Source: Candidatus Eiseniibacteriota bacterium (GTDB taxonomy: Bacteria; Eisenbacteria; RBG-16-71-46). From it: a stretch of 33,450 bases of DNA. A program made the position numbers and the translations under genes. The DNA lies in the NCBI GenBank assembly GCA_016178685.1, contig JACOSU010000159.1, positions 1 through 33,450 on the forward strand, given 5' to 3'. Below the pieces are notes generated by a model. It had not been told where the DNA came from, made no database searches, and saw only the letters and a program-made list of their open reading frames with translations. Of the stretch, positions 30,766 through 33,450 are shown piece after piece. The first letter of the stretch is position 1. Each line of letters starts with the position of its first letter.

Positions 30766-31424
30766 CGCAGGTTCAACCTTCTCCAGCCGATGCAGATCTG
30801 GTCGGGGTTCGGTGGATTGGCGCCGCCGAACGCCGGATCCACACGGTCCACCCAGTTGACGATCACCCAGCGGCCGGACGAGGTGTGAACGAAGAAGAGG
30901 TCCGCATATCCTACCGCGATGATCGCGTCGGTGCCATCGGAAAGCCGGTTCGTGACCTGGTAGCTGCGATGGAGCGTCGCGAAATCGGGGCCCAGGTCGT
31001 CGATCGGGTTGGAAACGTCGGACGCCCAGGTCATCTTGTAATCAAGGCTCTTGTACTGGACGAAATTGAAGAAGAACGTGCGCTCGAGATCGGTGTTCCA
31101 GGGATTGGGCACCGGCTGCGCGTTGGGGTTCGACGTGTAGCGGGCGACGATCGCCGCATCGAAGAAGGCCCGGAACAGATGGTGGTCGCGCGTCGTATCG
31201 GCGATGCCTCCCATGTAGGCGTCGGTGCCGTTGACCTTCGCGGCGACGCCGCGCGCCAGCGTCGCGAGCGTGGAATCCGGCAGGCTGTAGTTCGTGTGCA
31301 CCAGCGTGCCCGTGCCGCCCTGCTCGGGAGTCGCGGGACGGAACAGCGGGCACACACCGACCTCGCCGGTCGCCGACAGCCAGGCGAGCACCAGAATCGC
31401 GATGCGGGGGGCGTGGCGGCGCAT
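30762..31424 (-). CDS. Exported protein of unknown function
   Basis: A 220-residue exported protein. The N-terminus (RHAPRIAILVLAWLSATG) is signal-like; a Cys follows shortly after (VGVC) but the context is a poor lipobox, so lipidation is uncertain. The middle and end are strand-rich with FFFNFVQYKSLDYKMTWASD and DLFFVHTSSGRWVIVNWVDR. The last of these resembles the RWWIERWVD stretch of the lipoprotein that follows, so the two may be distant paralogues. I chose ATG 31424 because it forms a TGATG overlap with the upstream stop; GTG 31427 is also possible. It ends ATGA-coupled to the next gene. No function can be assigned. Confidence 0.72.
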   Translation of the reverse strand: MRRHAPRIAILVLAWLSATGEVGVCPLFRPATPEQGGTGTLVHTNYSLPDSTLATLARGVAAKVNGTDAYMGGIADTTRDHHLFRAFFDAAIVARYTSNPNAQPVPNPWNTDLERTFFFNFVQYKSLDYKMTWASDVSNPIDDLGPDFATLHRSYQVTNRLSDGTDAIIAVGYADLFFVHTSSGRWVIVNWVDRVDPAFGGANPPNPDQICIGWRRLNLR

Positions 31425-33450
31425 CACATGTCCCAGGTCAGCTGGAGGCCGCCGGTCCAGAAATCGGTCTCCGAGAGAGGTGAGGGCACCGGCTGGCCGG
31501 CCGAGTAGGTCGCCGACCGGTCGTCGCGGAACACGCGGCGAATGTCTCCCGTCAGATGAGCGTGCATTCCGAGCGGCACGTTGAGGCTCGCCCCGCCCGC
31601 GAAATTGAGCGTGTTCGACGTGCGCTGCGGCAGGAACGAAGTCCCGACCGCGCTCTCGCGCCGGATCGAAAGGTAGCTGGGCTCCACGGTCAGGGCGAGG
31701 CCCGGGGTCGGCGTATACACGACCCGCGCTCCCAGCGAGTAGTTGCGGCTCTCGTCCGCGCGGCCGAACGCCTCGCCACCGTCCGGTTGCAGGCTGTAGG
31801 CCCCGCTCGGCTGGATACGCGAATTGTGATTAAGGTCGAGGCTCAGACGCGGCGTCAAGACCGCGTTCAGCGACGTCGCGATCGTGTAGCCGAGCGTCAG
31901 GCGGTTGTTATCAGGCGAAAAGTCGTAGAACACGTAATCCGCCGTCATCTGGTTTCGCTGCGTGGCGGTCAGCATCGGCAGCAGCCGGTAGGTCCAATGC
32001 CACTCCGCGCGATAGGTGTGGTTCTCGTTGTTGCCGGCAGTGCTGGCCGCCGGGATGTTGATCGCCAGCGAGCGGATGACTTCGAGTGCCACACCGGTGT
32101 TGAACTTCTGGCCGGGGGTGTAGATGCCTTCGACCCGATAGGACTGCCGGTACTGGTCGTTGTTGACCGGCAGCGTCTTGTAGTTGCCGATCCGGTAGTA
32201 GCGGTAGGACGAGAGCGTGACGGTGCCGTTCGCGCGCGCGATCAGGTGGTCGCCGATCGGACGATTGAGCGTTGCGTCCACGGTGCGCACGAACAGTGAC
32301 TCGCCATACCCGCCGCTCGCGTCGCGATGCGGGTATTCGCTGATCGCCCCGTTCAGGCTGAAATGTCCGTCGAGCGACCAAGCCCCGAACACATAGCGAC
32401 CGTCGGTCAGGAACGAGCGGTCATGCCGCGTGCTCTCGGAAGCCTGGATGACTCCCACCTGGCCGGCATTCTGAAGCTGACGCGTGCCGCCCAGGCGGCC
32501 GGTGAAGCTGACGGTGCGGTCGTTGCCCTGGCGCAGCCGCATCGCGCCCTCCAGAGAATTGTTCTGGCTCGTCACGACCTGGATGCGGCCGCTGTCGGCC
32601 GGCGCCTGAATGCGGCTGTCGCGCAGCGTGTAGTTGAAATTGAAGCTCATCGGCCCCGACGGCAGCACGCCCAGCGTGCCATGAAGATTGACCGATTGAT
32701 CGTGCGTATTGGACTCGAAAACGGTATGCGGCACCTGCGTGCGCGCCAGGTTTCCGGTCAACTGGCCGTCCGCCTCGTGGGTCAGCCAGCCCCCGCGAGT
32801 GGCCCGCAGCCGGCCGTTCAGCTCGCCCGAGAATCCGCGCTTGATCTGCCGCGTATTCGACAGATCCAGCACGCCGCCGAACAGGTTGAGCTCGGACGTG
32901 AGCCCGGGGCCGCGGTGCTGGCGCGTGCGGAGCGAGAGCTGCAACTCGTTCTTGATCTCGGCCTCGTTGTTGATGGAGGTGGGGTCGCTGCTGTCGAAGC
33001 GGTCGAGGTTGGCGCGCCCTCCGAACGACACCTGCGGCGTCAAGCGCCAGCCGGCCTCGGTCACCGAGCTGCGGACCTGACGCAGGCTCGTGTACTGGCC
33101 CGCGATGTAACGGTCCATGGTGATCTGGGTCGAATTGTGGATCAGCAGCGCCCGGTTCGAGTAGTTCCAGTCGGCGCCGTTCGTCCAGCTGCTCGTGGCC
33201 TGGGCCAACGAATAGCCGCTGTTGTAGCGGAACGTGCTCGCGTTGGCGCTCCCGGACAGCGCATTGAAGCGCTCGCGCAGCAAGAACGGGCCCACGCTGT
33301 CGACCGGCATGCCGAGACTATCCGCCAGATGGACCAGCCGCTCGAGCGGCGAGCGATAGCGCACCGAAATTGCCCGCAGCGTGTCGGGCGTCAGCTGCAG
33401 GCTGTCGGCGAGCGGGAAGAGGCGTCCGACGTGAAGCCCCAGCGTGTCGC
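31424..33450 (-). CDS. Outer-membrane beta-barrel protein, 5' end beyond window
   Basis: At least 674 residues; the frame is open to the right edge, so the signal peptide and start are outside the window. The visible start (DTLGLHVGRLFPLADSLQLT) suggests a periplasmic N-domain. Then come regular alternating strands (TPQVSFGGRANLDRF, TVSFTGRLGGTRQL, TLGYTIATSLNAVLT) to the end, as in large outer-membrane barrels. The last residues are LQLTWDM, so the terminal residue is Met rather than the usual Phe or Trp. The stop overlaps the next start, and two small exported proteins follow in the same coupled unit. I do not recognise a family; a transport or surface-anchoring role is plausible. Confidence 0.72.
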   Translation of the reverse strand, partial: DTLGLHVGRLFPLADSLQLTPDTLRAISVRYRSPLERLVHLADSLGMPVDSVGPFLLRERFNALSGSANASTFRYNSGYSLAQATSSWTNGADWNYSNRALLIHNSTQITMDRYIAGQYTSLRQVRSSVTEAGWRLTPQVSFGGRANLDRFDSSDPTSINNEAEIKNELQLSLRTRQHRGPGLTSELNLFGGVLDLSNTRQIKRGFSGELNGRLRATRGGWLTHEADGQLTGNLARTQVPHTVFESNTHDQSVNLHGTLGVLPSGPMSFNFNYTLRDSRIQAPADSGRIQVVTSQNNSLEGAMRLRQGNDRTVSFTGRLGGTRQLQNAGQVGVIQASESTRHDRSFLTDGRYVFGAWSLDGHFSLNGAISEYPHRDASGGYGESLFVRTVDATLNRPIGDHLIARANGTVTLSSYRYYRIGNYKTLPVNNDQYRQSYRVEGIYTPGQKFNTGVALEVIRSLAINIPAASTAGNNENHTYRAEWHWTYRLLPMLTATQRNQMTADYVFYDFSPDNNRLTLGYTIATSLNAVLTPRLSLDLNHNSRIQPSGAYSLQPDGGEAFGRADESRNYSLGARVVYTPTPGLALTVEPSYLSIRRESAVGTSFLPQRTSNTLNFAGGASLNVPLGMHAHLTGDIRRVFRDDRSATYSAGQPVPSPLSETDFWTGGLQLTWDM

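Noticed and set aside
1..33450. tRNA, rRNA, insertion sequence, prophage or exosortase/PEP-CTERM genes
   Set aside because: I looked for them because of the T-box and the PrsR-like regulator, but saw no supporting sequence in the window.

Overview
The window is one contiguous, high-GC stretch of a diderm bacterial chromosome. It carries a TonB-dependent receptor, several outer-membrane beta-barrels, lipoproteins, a PorV-family protein and secreted proteins with FlgD/type IX-like C-terminal modules. It also has a GWxTD-domain protein and a PEGA + DUF5683-like protein. That mix points to an FCB-like lineage, most likely Candidatus Eisenbacteria or a close neighbour. This assignment is inferred from gene content; there is no rRNA in the window to confirm it.

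Layout. (1) 1-3803, plus strand: the tail of a sensor kinase, translationally coupled to a PrsR-like sigma-54 response regulator, then a PEGA/DUF5683-type envelope protein and an FN3 lipoprotein. (2) 3811-4467: a deoxynucleoside kinase, convergent with ileS. (3) 4515-7720, minus: ileS behind a complete T-box riboswitch with an ATC specifier, a TGGT antiterminator bulge and an intrinsic terminator. (4) 7783-12929, minus: a four-gene minor-pilin operon (GspH/FimT, PilV, a 998-residue PilW-like chimera, PilX) behind a good match to a sigma-54 promoter. (5) 12930-13272: non-coding, with a perfect 11-bp inverted repeat and four 38-bp tandem repeats. (6) 13244-17220, minus: a secreted M6 metalloprotease and an M23 peptidase. 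(7) 17363-19503, plus: a GWxTD protein coupled to an SH3-SH3-NlpC/P60 enzyme that has no visible signal peptide. (8) 19477-21096, plus: an outer-membrane barrel with a strong -35 box, a structured 230-nt leader holding a possible small ORF, and a clean terminator. (9) 21126-28366, plus: a TonB receptor, a large secreted protein with a C-terminal sorting-like module, and a PorV-family barrel. (10) 28491-29892, minus: glutamate dehydrogenase with its promoter. (11) 30004-33450, minus: a coupled set of a partial outer-membrane barrel and two small exported proteins.

How it fits together. The window is mostly envelope biology: surface fibres (pilins), secretion and uptake at the outer membrane (TonB receptor, PorV, sorting-like domains) and wall hydrolases. 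Housekeeping genes (ileS, dNK, gdh) sit between these blocks. The sigma-54 activator at the left edge and the sigma-54-type promoter of the pilin operon may belong to one circuit, but that link is a hypothesis. The strongest candidates for something new are the ileS T-box in an apparent Gram-negative, the pilin / SdrB / beta-propeller chimera, the repeat block upstream of the pilin operon, and the two structured leaders ahead of the barrel and TonB-receptor genes. I saw no tRNA, rRNA, insertion sequence, prophage or CRISPR array.
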